45,780 nt of DNA from Ideonella sp. A 288. GTDB lineage: Bacteria; Pseudomonadota; Gammaproteobacteria; Burkholderiales; Burkholderiaceae_C. The stretch's first letter is position 1. The number at the start of each line of letters is the position of its first letter. Where the stretch lies: positions 1 to 45,780 of the forward strand of contig NZ_MWLO01000067.1 of the NCBI RefSeq assembly GCF_002198735.1. Reading direction: 5' to 3'. The position numbers were made by a program, and so were the translations under genes. The notes under the pieces were generated by a model. It searched no databases, was not told the DNA's origin, and worked only from the letters and a program-made list of their open reading frames with translations. Positions 25,145 to 33,062 of the stretch are shown piece by piece.

Positions 25145-25825
25145 ATGAAGACATTGCCGTGGCGCGCGGCGCTGGCCCTGGCACCGCTGTGCCTGCCATT
25201 CCACGCATCGGCCGTCGACGTCGTCACCCGCGGCACGTGGTCGGGCGTGGACGTCACCATCACCACGCCCGACAAGGTCACCTTCAACACCGCCTTCCAG
25301 GTGAGCTTCCTGGTGGACGCCGGCACGCTGGGCGCGGGCGACCCGGTGGCCTTTCTCAGCCACCTGTCGATGGACAACACCGTGGGCCTGGGCGCGGCCA
25401 CCTGGAGCTACCAGTTCGCCAGCGACGCGCTGGCCGCGCCCCTCGCGCGCAGCGGCGCGCTCGGCGATTCGTGGTCGCTGCTGTCGCCGGCCGGCGCCGG
25501 CCGCACCGGCATTCAGCTGGTCGACCCGGTGGCCTGGGACGGCAGCTTCAACCCCGACGGCTTCACCTTCCTCAGTGGCGAGTTCCGCGACAGCGTGCGC
25601 TGGACGCTGAGCAACCTGATCATCAGTGCCGACTTCACGCTGGGCATGACGCTCGACGACGGCGGCATCATCGGCGCGCAGTCGTTCAACGCCAACGTGG
25701 TGGTGCTCGACCCGCCGGCCCCTGTGCCCGAGCCGGGCCAGTGGGCGCTGCTGCTGGGCGGCCTGGGCCTGCTGGCCTGGCACCGCCGCCGGGCCGCGCT
25801 GCCGGCCACCGCCGCGGCCACCTGA
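25145..25825 (+). CDS. PEP-CTERM exported protein
   Basis: A 226-residue secreted protein with an N-terminal signal (LALAPLCLPFHASA, cut near residue 22) and a C-terminal sorting tail. The tail is VPEPGQWALLLGG, a hydrophobic run, then WHRRR. This is the PEP-CTERM signal processed by exosortase, so the mature protein is probably delivered to the outer surface or matrix. The middle resembles other short beta-rich PEP-CTERM proteins and has no catalytic motif I can name. AGGGGGAA is the ribosome site. TAGACT (25099-25104) may be a -10. No exosortase or PrsK/PrsR genes are in the window. Confidence 0.9.
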   Translation: MKTLPWRAALALAPLCLPFHASAVDVVTRGTWSGVDVTITTPDKVTFNTAFQVSFLVDAGTLGAGDPVAFLSHLSMDNTVGLGAATWSYQFASDALAAPLARSGALGDSWSLLSPAGAGRTGIQLVDPVAWDGSFNPDGFTFLSGEFRDSVRWTLSNLIISADFTLGMTLDDGGIIGAQSFNANVVVLDPPAPVPEPGQWALLLGGLGLLAWHRRRAALPATAAAT

Positions 25826-25943
25826 GGCGCGGCACCCCGGCCGGGCGCCCGCGCCGCCGGCCGGCAACAACGCCCACCACCGCTGCGCCGATGCCGCCCC
25901 GGGCCATCCTGGCCCAGGCAAGCCGGTGCTAACCTCCGCACGA

Positions 25944-26909
25944 ATGTCCGCCGTCCCCCCGGTCGCCCCCTGGCAGCAGCTGCACGACGCCATCCACCGT
26001 CGCACGGCGCACCTGTCGACGACCACCCGCGGCCTGCTGTGGGCCGCCAGCGCCGGGTTCATCTTCAGCCTGCTCAACGCGACCATGCGCAGCCTGACGC
26101 TGACGGTCGACCCCTTCCAGTCGCAGTTCCTGCGCTACGCCTTCGGGCTGGCGGTGCTGCTGCCGATCGTCTGGCGCCACGGCCTGGCGGCCTATCGCCC
26201 GAAGGACATGGTGGGCCAGTTCACCCGCGGCGGCCTGCACACGCTCGGGCTGTGCCTGTGGTTCGTGGCCTTGCCGAAGATCCCGCTGGCCGACATGACG
26301 GCCATCGGCTTCACCGGCCCGATCTTCATCATGATCGGCGCCTACCTCTTCTTCCGCGAGCCGATGCGCTGGGAGCGCTGGCTGGCCACGGCCCTGGGCT
26401 TCGCCGGCGTGATGATCGTCGTCGGCCCCAAGCTGTCGCTGGGCAACCCCGGCGCGGCCGGCCTGTACCACCTGGTGATGCTGGCCTCGGCACCGGTGTT
26501 CGCCGGCTCGTTCCTGCTGACCAAGGCGCTCACGCGCCACGAGAACACCGGCACCATCCTGGTCTGGCAGTCGATCACGGTGTCGCTGTTCAGCCTGCCG
26601 CTGGCGCTGTGGCACTGGCAGCCGCTGTCGGCCGGGCAGTGGGCCGGCTACCTGCTGTGCGGCGTGCTCGGCAGCGCCGGCCACTACTGCCTGACGCGGT
26701 CGTTCACCGTGGCCGACATCTCGGCCACGCAGTCGGCCAAGTTCCTCGACCTGATCTGGGCGTCGATGCTGGGGTTCCTGCTCTTCGCCGACGTGCCCAG
26801 CCAGTCGACGCTGATCGGCGGCGTGCTCATCTGCGCGGCGACGGTGTGGGTGGCGCGCAGAGAGGCGGGTCATGACGCCCGACGGAGTCAGGAAGCAGGC
26901 GGTGCCTGA
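25944..26909 (+). CDS. DMT-superfamily (EamA) permease
   Basis: A 321-residue permease with ten hydrophobic helices and two EamA-type halves. The first half starts GLLWAASAGFIFSLLNATMRSL. Characteristic phrases are DPFQSQFLRYAFGLAVLLPI, LPLADMTAIGFTGPIFI-like PLADMTAIGFTGPIF, and near the end ISATQSAKFLDLIWASMLGFLLF. Members export or import small metabolites; no substrate can be assigned. I use ATG 25944. A GTG at 25926 in the same frame is also possible, and neither has a clear ribosome site. Its stop is one base short of the outer end of an IS3-family remnant, so its last codons may have been altered by that insertion. Confidence 0.85.
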   Translation: MSAVPPVAPWQQLHDAIHRRTAHLSTTTRGLLWAASAGFIFSLLNATMRSLTLTVDPFQSQFLRYAFGLAVLLPIVWRHGLAAYRPKDMVGQFTRGGLHTLGLCLWFVALPKIPLADMTAIGFTGPIFIMIGAYLFFREPMRWERWLATALGFAGVMIVVGPKLSLGNPGAAGLYHLVMLASAPVFAGSFLLTKALTRHENTGTILVWQSITVSLFSLPLALWHWQPLSAGQWAGYLLCGVLGSAGHYCLTRSFTVADISATQSAKFLDLIWASMLGFLLFADVPSQSTLIGGVLICAATVWVARREAGHDARRSQEAGGA

Positions 26910-26910
26910 T

Positions 26911-27099
26911 TGACCTGCTCGGTTCTTTCGAGCCAGTTACTCCTGTAAGACGGCTCGGTTGGGGTGAGCGGGATTGTGCAGCTTGCACTCGTGCGGGGTC
27001 ATTTAGTTCAGGCTGCTGTGGGGTCGCACGTCGTTGTAGTGCCTGCGCCAGGCTTCAATGATGACCGCCGCTTCCTTGCGGGAGCGGAACCACTCCAGC
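26911..27099 (-). mobile_element. IS3-family remnant (transposase 3' end)
   Basis: Read on the minus strand from about 27099 this gives EWFRSRKEAAVIIEAWRRHY followed by NDVRPHSSLN. That is the C-terminal end of an IS3-family OrfB integrase, normally followed by YLTPxEF. Here the tyrosine codon is a stop (TAA, 27003-27005), followed by MTPHE in the same frame. The outer end starts TGACCTGCTCGG at 26911, consistent with an IS3-type terminal repeat beginning TG. Only about 190 bases remain, with no catalytic DDE residues and no second end. The remnant fused to, and now supplies the last codons of, the PEP-CTERM gene at 27008-28126. Confidence 0.8.
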
Positions 27100-28126
27100 G
27101 CCTGGCACGCCACACCAGGCCGGCCAGACCTGTGAGCAACAAGGCCTGCGTGGGCAGTTCGGGCACAGGGAGCAGTTCACCGTTACCCAGGCCAGCCTCG
27201 ACTGACAGCACGGTGCCAGGGTGGCTGACCAGGTAAACGGGGTCGATGCGGATGACAGGATCAATGTAGGCGTCGGCCACATGGAGGGCGCTCTGGGTGC
27301 CGGCGGCCGTGATGTCGGGGTCGAACATGCCGGCGAAGGCCGCGGTCGTGGCGCTCATCTCCAGTGTCACGGTCGCCACTCCCGAGGCGTCCAACGGTAG
27401 GCCAAATGCGAAAGCGGCCAAGGCGCTGCGGAAGTTGTTGTTGCCCGACGCGTCGAAACTGTAGTTCTGGTGGGTCGAATCCAGCAGCACACCGTCGACG
27501 TACTTGCCAAGACTGTCGTCGCCCGCACCCGCCGCACAATCCGCGCCGTTGAAATTTGTCCCGCAAAACATGGAGATGAAGCTGCGGTTGCTGCCATACA
27601 GCGCGCCGAAGGTACCGCTGGGGTCGTGGGCGAACAGGCCGAGCCTCACCTGCCCAAACGCACTGTTGACGAACGAGTCCGGCCTATTGGTGGACAACTC
27701 GAACAGGCTCGAGATGCTGATGGGCACAAGCGTGTTCGCTGCGCCGGTGACGGTGAACGAGTAGCTCAGCGCGCCATACGCATACGTGCCGACCGCATCA
27801 CCCAGGTTGTAGCTGTCGAAGCGGCTGTGAGCCTGAAGTACCGGCAGCGGCGTGCTCGAGAACGTGACAGACGATTCCCGCGTATGGGTGACCCCGGGGG
27901 TGAACGGGTTGGCGACGCTGAGGCTCTCCCCGACCGCGAAGGGCTGCACGTGGACTGCAGTGCCTTCGTGGTGGCGGTCCGGATTGGCAATCGGGCCACC
28001 CAGATAAGACTCGTCCGGAGCGTGAATCACCACGTCGGCCGATTCCGTATAGGCCAGGGCCAGCGCGGGCGAACTGCCCAAAAGGCACAGGGCCACTCGC
28101 AAGGTTGTACGGTAGTTCGACGGCAT
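27008..28126 (-). CDS. PEP-CTERM protein with IS-derived C-terminus
   Basis: A 372-residue exported protein. The ATG at 28126 follows CAGGAG and starts a signal peptide (LRVALCLLGSSPALALA). The long middle region is beta-rich with NADC-type phrases and no known catalytic motif. A PEP-CTERM sorting signal of the VPELP type follows: LPVPELPTQALLLTGLAGL, then VWRARR. In normal members the protein ends within a few residues of that basic cluster. Here 28 extra residues (SGSAPARKRR and on to CDPTAA) follow, and they are encoded by the transposase fragment read in another frame. The added tail is basic and hydrophilic. It might hinder exosortase processing, so the gene is possibly impaired. Codon use is less GC-rich than its neighbours, suggesting transfer. 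Confidence 0.85.
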   Translation of the reverse strand: MPSNYRTTLRVALCLLGSSPALALAYTESADVVIHAPDESYLGGPIANPDRHHEGTAVHVQPFAVGESLSVANPFTPGVTHTRESSVTFSSTPLPVLQAHSRFDSYNLGDAVGTYAYGALSYSFTVTGAANTLVPISISSLFELSTNRPDSFVNSAFGQVRLGLFAHDPSGTFGALYGSNRSFISMFCGTNFNGADCAAGAGDDSLGKYVDGVLLDSTHQNYSFDASGNNNFRSALAAFAFGLPLDASGVATVTLEMSATTAAFAGMFDPDITAAGTQSALHVADAYIDPVIRIDPVYLVSHPGTVLSVEAGLGNGELLPVPELPTQALLLTGLAGLVWRARRWSGSAPARKRRSSLKPGAGTTTTCDPTAA

Positions 28127-28641
28127 GGCACAACTCCTGGGGGGGCCAGCGTCGTGCTGACCGGAAACTGAACCTATAACTCATTATGTGCAACGTATCC
28201 TTGTATGACGAGGTTCGCAACGTGGGGGTGACCCCCCCGTTCGAGGGGGAGGTACCCGGGTCTGGCAGGTCGAGGTGCTGGGGTCAGGTGGCCGCCTGCG
28301 GATCGGCGCAGCTCAGCGCGAGCCACACGGCGCTTATGCGGGCGAACAAAGCCATTCACCCCCCATTTCCCGTCGCCTGCGCACGCCAATCCACGCGGCC
28401 GGCCGATACCAGCGCGCGGTCTTGCCAGTGCAACGACGCGATCGTGCTGCAGTGCCTCTTCTGCGGCCTGCAACGTGGCTTCGTGGTACTCGTGCGGAAT
28501 GCGTTCAGACCTACAAGCGGCCCAATGCGGGCATGGCAGAGCCTGGGAGGCCGCCTGGGCCAAGCGTCCCAACACACGCGCCGATGAACTTCCACAGAAG
28601 ACAGATCGGCCGTCTGATACTCAGCCTTGGGTGCACTGCGC
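28127..28641. other. 515-base gap, no supportable gene
   Basis: This is the promoter side of the PEP-CTERM gene (minus strand CATAAT at 28182-28187 may be a -10) and the 3' side of the CobW-like gene. Composition is less GC-rich than the surroundings. Several frames of about 130 codons are open, but none has a ribosome site, recognisable motif or sensible codon bias. CCCCC-CGTTCGA-GGGGG near 28233-28251 can form a hairpin. GCCGAT (28580-28585) and ATCGGC (28605-28610) form a loose inverted repeat. It may be the decayed flank of a transferred segment. Confidence 0.45.
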
Positions 28642-29706
28642 TCAGCGGTCGTCGAGCCAGCGCAGCGCCGCACCCGCCACGCCGAAGTCGGCTCCGCCCA
28701 TCCGCTGCCGCAGGCCGATGACGACGAGCCGGCCCGGGCCGGCCACGCGCGCCGGGGCCACCTGCCAGCGCGCGCCGACCACCTGAAGGCTCCAGCCCTG
28801 GCCGGCCGCGTCGACGGCCAGGGCCTTGGCGCGCAGCACGCCACTGCCGGCCGACGCGAGCGCGCGGCCCAGCGCGTCGAGATCCACCCCCTCGGACAGC
28901 TGCGCGCTGCGGCTGGCGAACACGCGGCCCGGATCGTGCCGCAGCGGTGCCATCGGACGCGGCGCGAAGGCGGACGGGAGGCCGTCATCGGGCGCGATGT
29001 GCGCCGTTGGCACGTCGGCGGCAGCGGCTCTGGCAAGGTCACCGCCGTGTCGATCGACCGCCTCGGCAGGCGGATCGATGGACGCGTCGTTTGCACGCCA
29101 GCCCAGCAGCAGTTCCGCCGGCACCTCGGCCGCCGCGCAGGCCACGGTGCGGGCCTGCGGCGCCTGCGCTGCCAGCCAGGCCGGCAGCGCTGCCCAGGTG
29201 GCGGCGTCGACGAGGTCGGGCTTGTTCAGCAGCAGCAGGTCGGCGTCGTGCAGTTGCTGGCGCACCGTGTCGCCCACGTGGGGGTCGGTGGCCAGGCGCC
29301 GCACGTCGGCCGCGTCGGCCAGCACCACGGTGGCCACCACCTCGATGCCCAGCGCCAGCCTCGCACTGCGCACCGCCGCGGCAGGCAGGGCCACGCCGCT
29401 CAGCTCGATCAGCACCAGGTCGGGCCGCGGCATGCGCCGGGCCGTGGCCATCAGCGTGCCGATCAGGTCGGCACCGAAGCTGCAGCACACGCAGCCGCCG
29501 GCCAGGCTGAGCACGTCGCCGTCGCTGGCCTCGATGAGGTCGGCGTCGATGTCGATGCTGCCGAAGTCGTTGACCAGCACCGCGATGCGCCGACCGCCCG
29601 CGTGGCGCAGCAGGTGGTTGACGAGCGTGGTCTTGCCGGCGCCGAGGTAGCCGCCGATGACGACGGCGGGCAGCGCTGGCGCCGACGGCGCCGGGCCGGG
29701 GTCCAT
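28642..29706 (-). CDS. CobW/G3E-family GTPase, probable metallochaperone
   Basis: A 354-residue P-loop GTPase of the COG0523 (CobW, G3E) group. Walker A is GYLGAGKTT (Lys25), the metal-binding CxCC is GGCVCC at residues 72-75, and NKPD near 169 sets GTP specificity. A CobW C-terminal domain appears to be present. These proteins hand zinc, cobalt or similar metals to client enzymes at the cost of GTP. The gene begins 8 bases after the amidohydrolase stop, so the two form an operon and the amidohydrolase is the natural client. There is no His-rich loop and no visible Zur box, so which metal it handles is open. Confidence 0.88.
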   Translation of the reverse strand: MDPGPAPSAPALPAVVIGGYLGAGKTTLVNHLLRHAGGRRIAVLVNDFGSIDIDADLIEASDGDVLSLAGGCVCCSFGADLIGTLMATARRMPRPDLVLIELSGVALPAAAVRSARLALGIEVVATVVLADAADVRRLATDPHVGDTVRQQLHDADLLLLNKPDLVDAATWAALPAWLAAQAPQARTVACAAAEVPAELLLGWRANDASIDPPAEAVDRHGGDLARAAAADVPTAHIAPDDGLPSAFAPRPMAPLRHDPGRVFASRSAQLSEGVDLDALGRALASAGSGVLRAKALAVDAAGQGWSLQVVGARWQVAPARVAGPGRLVVIGLRQRMGGADFGVAGAALRWLDDR

Positions 29707-29714
29707 CGCGCCGG

Positions 29715-31364
29715 TCACCCGGCCGCGAACACCCGCCCGCCCTGCACCGTGCCCCACACCGGCAGGTCCTTCAGCCGCTCGGGGTCGATGGCGGTGGGGT
29801 CGTCGTCGAGCACGCAGAAGTCGGCGCGCTTGCCGCATTCGATCGAGCCGACCTCGCCGTCCAGCCCCAGCGTGTAGGCGGCGCCCAGCGTGATGGCGCG
29901 CAGCGCGTCGGCCACGCCGATGCACTCGTGCGCGCCGAGCACGCGGCCCGACACGGTGCGGCGGTGCACCGCGCACCAGGCGGTGAACAGCGGGCCGATC
30001 GGCGTGATCGGCGCGTCGCTGTGGATGGCGAAGGGCACGCCACTGTCCATCGCGGTGCGGCAGGCGTTCATGCGCTCGGCGCGCTCGGGGCCCACGGTCG
30101 TCTCGTGGTGCTGGTCGCCCCAGTAGAAGTGGTGGTTGGCGAACAGGTTGACGGACAGCCCCAGCGCCTGCATGCGGCGGTACTGCGCGGCGTCGGCCAG
30201 CTGGCAGTGCTGCAGCGTGTAGCGATGGTCGCGCGACGGGCTGCTGCGCAGCGCCTGCTCGAAGGCGTCGAGCACGGCCTCGGTGGCCTCGTCGCCGTTG
30301 GTGTGGGTGTGCACCTGCACGCCGCGCGCCAGGCCGAGGGTGTAGACCTCGCGCATCGCCTCGGGCGCGGTGTACCACAGGCCGTTGGGCGCTCCGTTGT
30401 AGTAGCCCGGCCAGCGCAGCCGCGCCGAGAAGCCCTGGATGGAACCGTCGGCCACCACCTTGATGCGGCCCAGGCGCAACTGCTGGCTGCTGCGCGCGCG
30501 CAGGGCCACGGCGCGGTCCACCGCCTCGGACGGCTTCATGCCGATGAAGCGCAACAGCGGCACGATGCGCACCGGGTAGGCGTCTTCGGCGGTGATGGAC
30601 AGCAGCGTGGCCACCTCGTCGTCGGCCAGCGTGGCGGCCAGGTCGGTGGCGGTGGTGACGCCGGCGCGCACGCACAGCTTGCCGAAGGCGCGAATGCCGA
30701 ACTCGTCGCCGCTGAGGAACGAGCGGTTCAGGCCGACGTGGTCGAGCACCGGCAGCATGGCCTCGGGGCCCTTCAGCTCGCCGGTGGGCAGGCCGTCGGC
30801 GCCCAGCGGGAAGGCCGGGTGGTCGATGCCAGCGCGCAGGAAGCCCGCGCGTTGCAGCGCCACGGTGTTGACGTTGAGGATGTGGCCGCTGGCGTGCATC
30901 ACGCCCACCGGGCGGGTGGTGCTGACGCGGTCGAGGTCTTCGCGCGTGCAGCGTCGGCTGCCGAAGTAGATGGGGTCGAAGCCCCAGCCGACGATGGGCG
31001 CATCGCCGCCGGCGGCCGCTGCGGCGCGGACGAGTGCGGCCACCACCGCGTCCAGCGAGCCGGCGCCGGGCCAGGTGCGGCCGTCGGGGTCGCGCACGTC
31101 GAAGCGGCCGCAGTAGGTGTAGCGCCAGAAGGTGCCGGCCATCAGGTGGCTGTGGCCTTCCACCAGCCCGGGCATCAGCACCTGACCGGCGAAGCGCTCG
31201 TCCAGCGTGGCCGGGCCCCAGCCTGCCAGGTCGGCCAGCGCGCCCACGCCGAGGATGCGCCCGTCGCGCACCGCCACATGGGTGGCCTCGGGGCGCGCCG
31301 GGTTCATCGTGAGGATCTTGCGGGCGGCGTAGACGGTGGTGGCGCCGGGGGATGAGAGGCTCAT
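29715..31364 (-). CDS. YtcJ-type metal-dependent amidohydrolase
   Basis: A 549-residue member of the amidohydrolase_3 (YtcJ) family. Metal ligands include His71 and His73 in LVEGHSHLM and the histidines in VQVHTHTNGDEATEAVLDAFE. The late motif AIHSDAPITPIGPLFT supplies the catalytic Asp. The final CGKRADFCVLDDDP is the typical beta-sandwich closing phrase. Members hydrolyse amides or cyclic amides in the cytoplasm; the substrate is not predictable. The ATG at 31364 lacks a good ribosome site. It is followed by the CobW-like GTPase in the same operon and is divergent from the aminotransferase gene across about 190 bases. Confidence 0.87.
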   Translation of the reverse strand: MSLSSPGATTVYAARKILTMNPARPEATHVAVRDGRILGVGALADLAGWGPATLDERFAGQVLMPGLVEGHSHLMAGTFWRYTYCGRFDVRDPDGRTWPGAGSLDAVVAALVRAAAAAGGDAPIVGWGFDPIYFGSRRCTREDLDRVSTTRPVGVMHASGHILNVNTVALQRAGFLRAGIDHPAFPLGADGLPTGELKGPEAMLPVLDHVGLNRSFLSGDEFGIRAFGKLCVRAGVTTATDLAATLADDEVATLLSITAEDAYPVRIVPLLRFIGMKPSEAVDRAVALRARSSQQLRLGRIKVVADGSIQGFSARLRWPGYYNGAPNGLWYTAPEAMREVYTLGLARGVQVHTHTNGDEATEAVLDAFEQALRSSPSRDHRYTLQHCQLADAAQYRRMQALGLSVNLFANHHFYWGDQHHETTVGPERAERMNACRTAMDSGVPFAIHSDAPITPIGPLFTAWCAVHRRTVSGRVLGAHECIGVADALRAITLGAAYTLGLDGEVGSIECGKRADFCVLDDDPTAIDPERLKDLPVWGTVQGGRVFAAG

Positions 31365-31555
31365 GCGGGCGATGGGTTGCGTGTCATGGGAACGGCCATC
31401 ATGCCGCACGGCGCCCTGCCGCAGCCGGCCGCACCCGCCGGCGCATGGCGCCAGCCGCCGCCAATCGATGGGTCCAGCGCGCGGCGATGCCACCACCGCG
31501 GCCGGGGCCGGCCCACAATGGCAGACTGCCGCTCACCACCTGCCAGGAGCCCCCC

Positions 31556-32878
31556 ATGGGACACGCCGATCCGCAAGTCGCCACGACGATGCAACCGTTC
31601 TGGATGCCGTTCTCGGCCAACAAGGAGTTCAAGTCCGAGCCGCGCATGTTCGCCCGCGCCAAGGGCATGTACTTCTACACGCCGGACGGCCGCGAGGTGA
31701 TCGACGCGTCGGCGGGCCTGTTCTGCGTCGCCGCCGGGCACTGCCGCGACGAGATCGCGCAGGCCGTGTACGAGCAACTGCAGACGCTGGACTTCACCGC
31801 GCCCTTCCTGCGCGCGCATTCCAAGGCCTTCGAGCTGGCCGAGCGCGTCACCCACTACACGCCCGAGGGGCTGAACCGGGTGTTCTTCACCAACTCGGGC
31901 TCCGAGGCGGTGGACACGGCGATGAAGATGGCCCTGGCCTACCACCGCGTGAAGGGCCAGCCGCAGCGCCAGATGTTCGTCTCGCGCGAGCGGGCCTATC
32001 ACGGCGTCAACATGGGCGGCGTGTCGCTGGCCGGCATGGTGAACAACCGCCGCAGCTTCGGCGTGGGCCTGGCGGGCGTCTACCACATGCGCCACACCGC
32101 GCTTCCCGAGAACAAGTTCACCCCCGGCCAGCCCGAGCACGGCGCCGACCTGGCCGAAGACCTGCTGCGCCTGTGCAACCTGTACGGCGGCGAGAACATC
32201 GCGGCCTGCTTCGTCGAGCCCACCGCCGGCTCGTTCGGCTGCCTGCCGCCGCCGAAGGGCTACCTGAACCGCCTGCGCGAGATCTGCACCCAGCAGGGCA
32301 TCCTGCTGGTCTTCGACGAGGTCATCACCGGCTGGGGCCGCATGGGCGCGCCCTTCGCGGCGCAGGCCTTCGGCGTCACGCCCGACCTGCTGACCATGGC
32401 CAAGGCCATCACCAACGGCGCGCAGCCGATGGGCGCGGTGGCTGCGCGCCAGGACATCTACGACGACATCACCCAGGCCGGCCCGGCCAAGGGCGTGGAG
32501 TTCTTCCACGGCTACACCTACAGCGCCCACCCGGCCTCGTGCGCCGCCGGCCTGGCCATGATGGACATCTTCGCCAAGGAGCGGCTGATCGAGCGCGCTG
32601 CGGCAATGAGCCCGAAGTTCATCGAGGCCATCCACTCGCTGCGCGACTGCGCGGTGGTCACCGACATCCGCTCGGTGGGCATGATGGCCGCGGTGGACGT
32701 GGCCATGGACGGCGCCCCCGGCGCCCGCGGCCACGAGGCGCAGAAGCGCCTGTACGACACCGGCCTGAACCTGAAGAGCACCGGCGACGCGCTGATCATC
32801 GCGCCGCCGCTGGTGATGGAAGACCAGCACCTGGACGAGATCGTCACCAAGGTGCGGGCGGTGCTGAAGGGGCTCTGA
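31556..32878 (+). CDS. Omega-amino acid:pyruvate aminotransferase (class III)
   Basis: A 440-residue PLP enzyme of class III. The PLP lysine is Lys283 in TMAKAITNGAQPMGAV, and the Asp pairing with the cofactor is in LLVFDEVITGWGRMG. The N-terminal FWMPFSANKEFKSEPRM phrase and GMVNNRRSFG match the beta-alanine:pyruvate (omega-amino acid) aminotransferases of Pseudomonas. The enzyme moves the terminal amino group of beta-alanine or a similar amine to pyruvate, giving alanine and an aldehyde. Because xsc is in the same window, taurine, giving sulfoacetaldehyde, is a possible substrate. The sequence itself looks closer to the beta-alanine group than to Tpa, so this is inference. CCAGGAG precedes the ATG. 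CACAAT (31514-31519) may be a -10. It is followed by a strong hairpin. Confidence 0.88.
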   Translation: MGHADPQVATTMQPFWMPFSANKEFKSEPRMFARAKGMYFYTPDGREVIDASAGLFCVAAGHCRDEIAQAVYEQLQTLDFTAPFLRAHSKAFELAERVTHYTPEGLNRVFFTNSGSEAVDTAMKMALAYHRVKGQPQRQMFVSRERAYHGVNMGGVSLAGMVNNRRSFGVGLAGVYHMRHTALPENKFTPGQPEHGADLAEDLLRLCNLYGGENIAACFVEPTAGSFGCLPPPKGYLNRLREICTQQGILLVFDEVITGWGRMGAPFAAQAFGVTPDLLTMAKAITNGAQPMGAVAARQDIYDDITQAGPAKGVEFFHGYTYSAHPASCAAGLAMMDIFAKERLIERAAAMSPKFIEAIHSLRDCAVVTDIRSVGMMAAVDVAMDGAPGARGHEAQKRLYDTGLNLKSTGDALIIAPPLVMEDQHLDEIVTKVRAVLKGL

Positions 32879-32884
32879 CCCCCC

Positions 32885-32908
32885 GGCGGCCGGTGGACGC
32901 CGGCCGCC
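32885..32908 (+). terminator. GC-rich hairpin after the aminotransferase gene
   Basis: GGCGGCCGG (32885-32893) and CCGGCCGCC (32900-32908) form a perfect 9-bp stem with a 6-base loop, starting six bases after the stop codon. No T tract follows, so termination would be weak or factor-assisted. Confidence 0.5.
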
Positions 32909-33062
32909 AACCGCCGGGCCAGCGGGTGCTCACCTGCGTGGCAGGCGTCACGCCGCCGCGCGGGCCGCCCGGTGCGCCGCTCAAGCGCCGCGCGTCGGGG
33001 CCGACACCCCAGACACGCGCCGACCGCTTCGGCGCGCACCGGCCCTGGCGCCGGCCCCTCCC

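Noticed and set aside
28186-28587. Small genes in the 28.1-28.6 kb gap
   Set aside because: Frames open on both strands with no ribosome site, motif or coherent codon bias.
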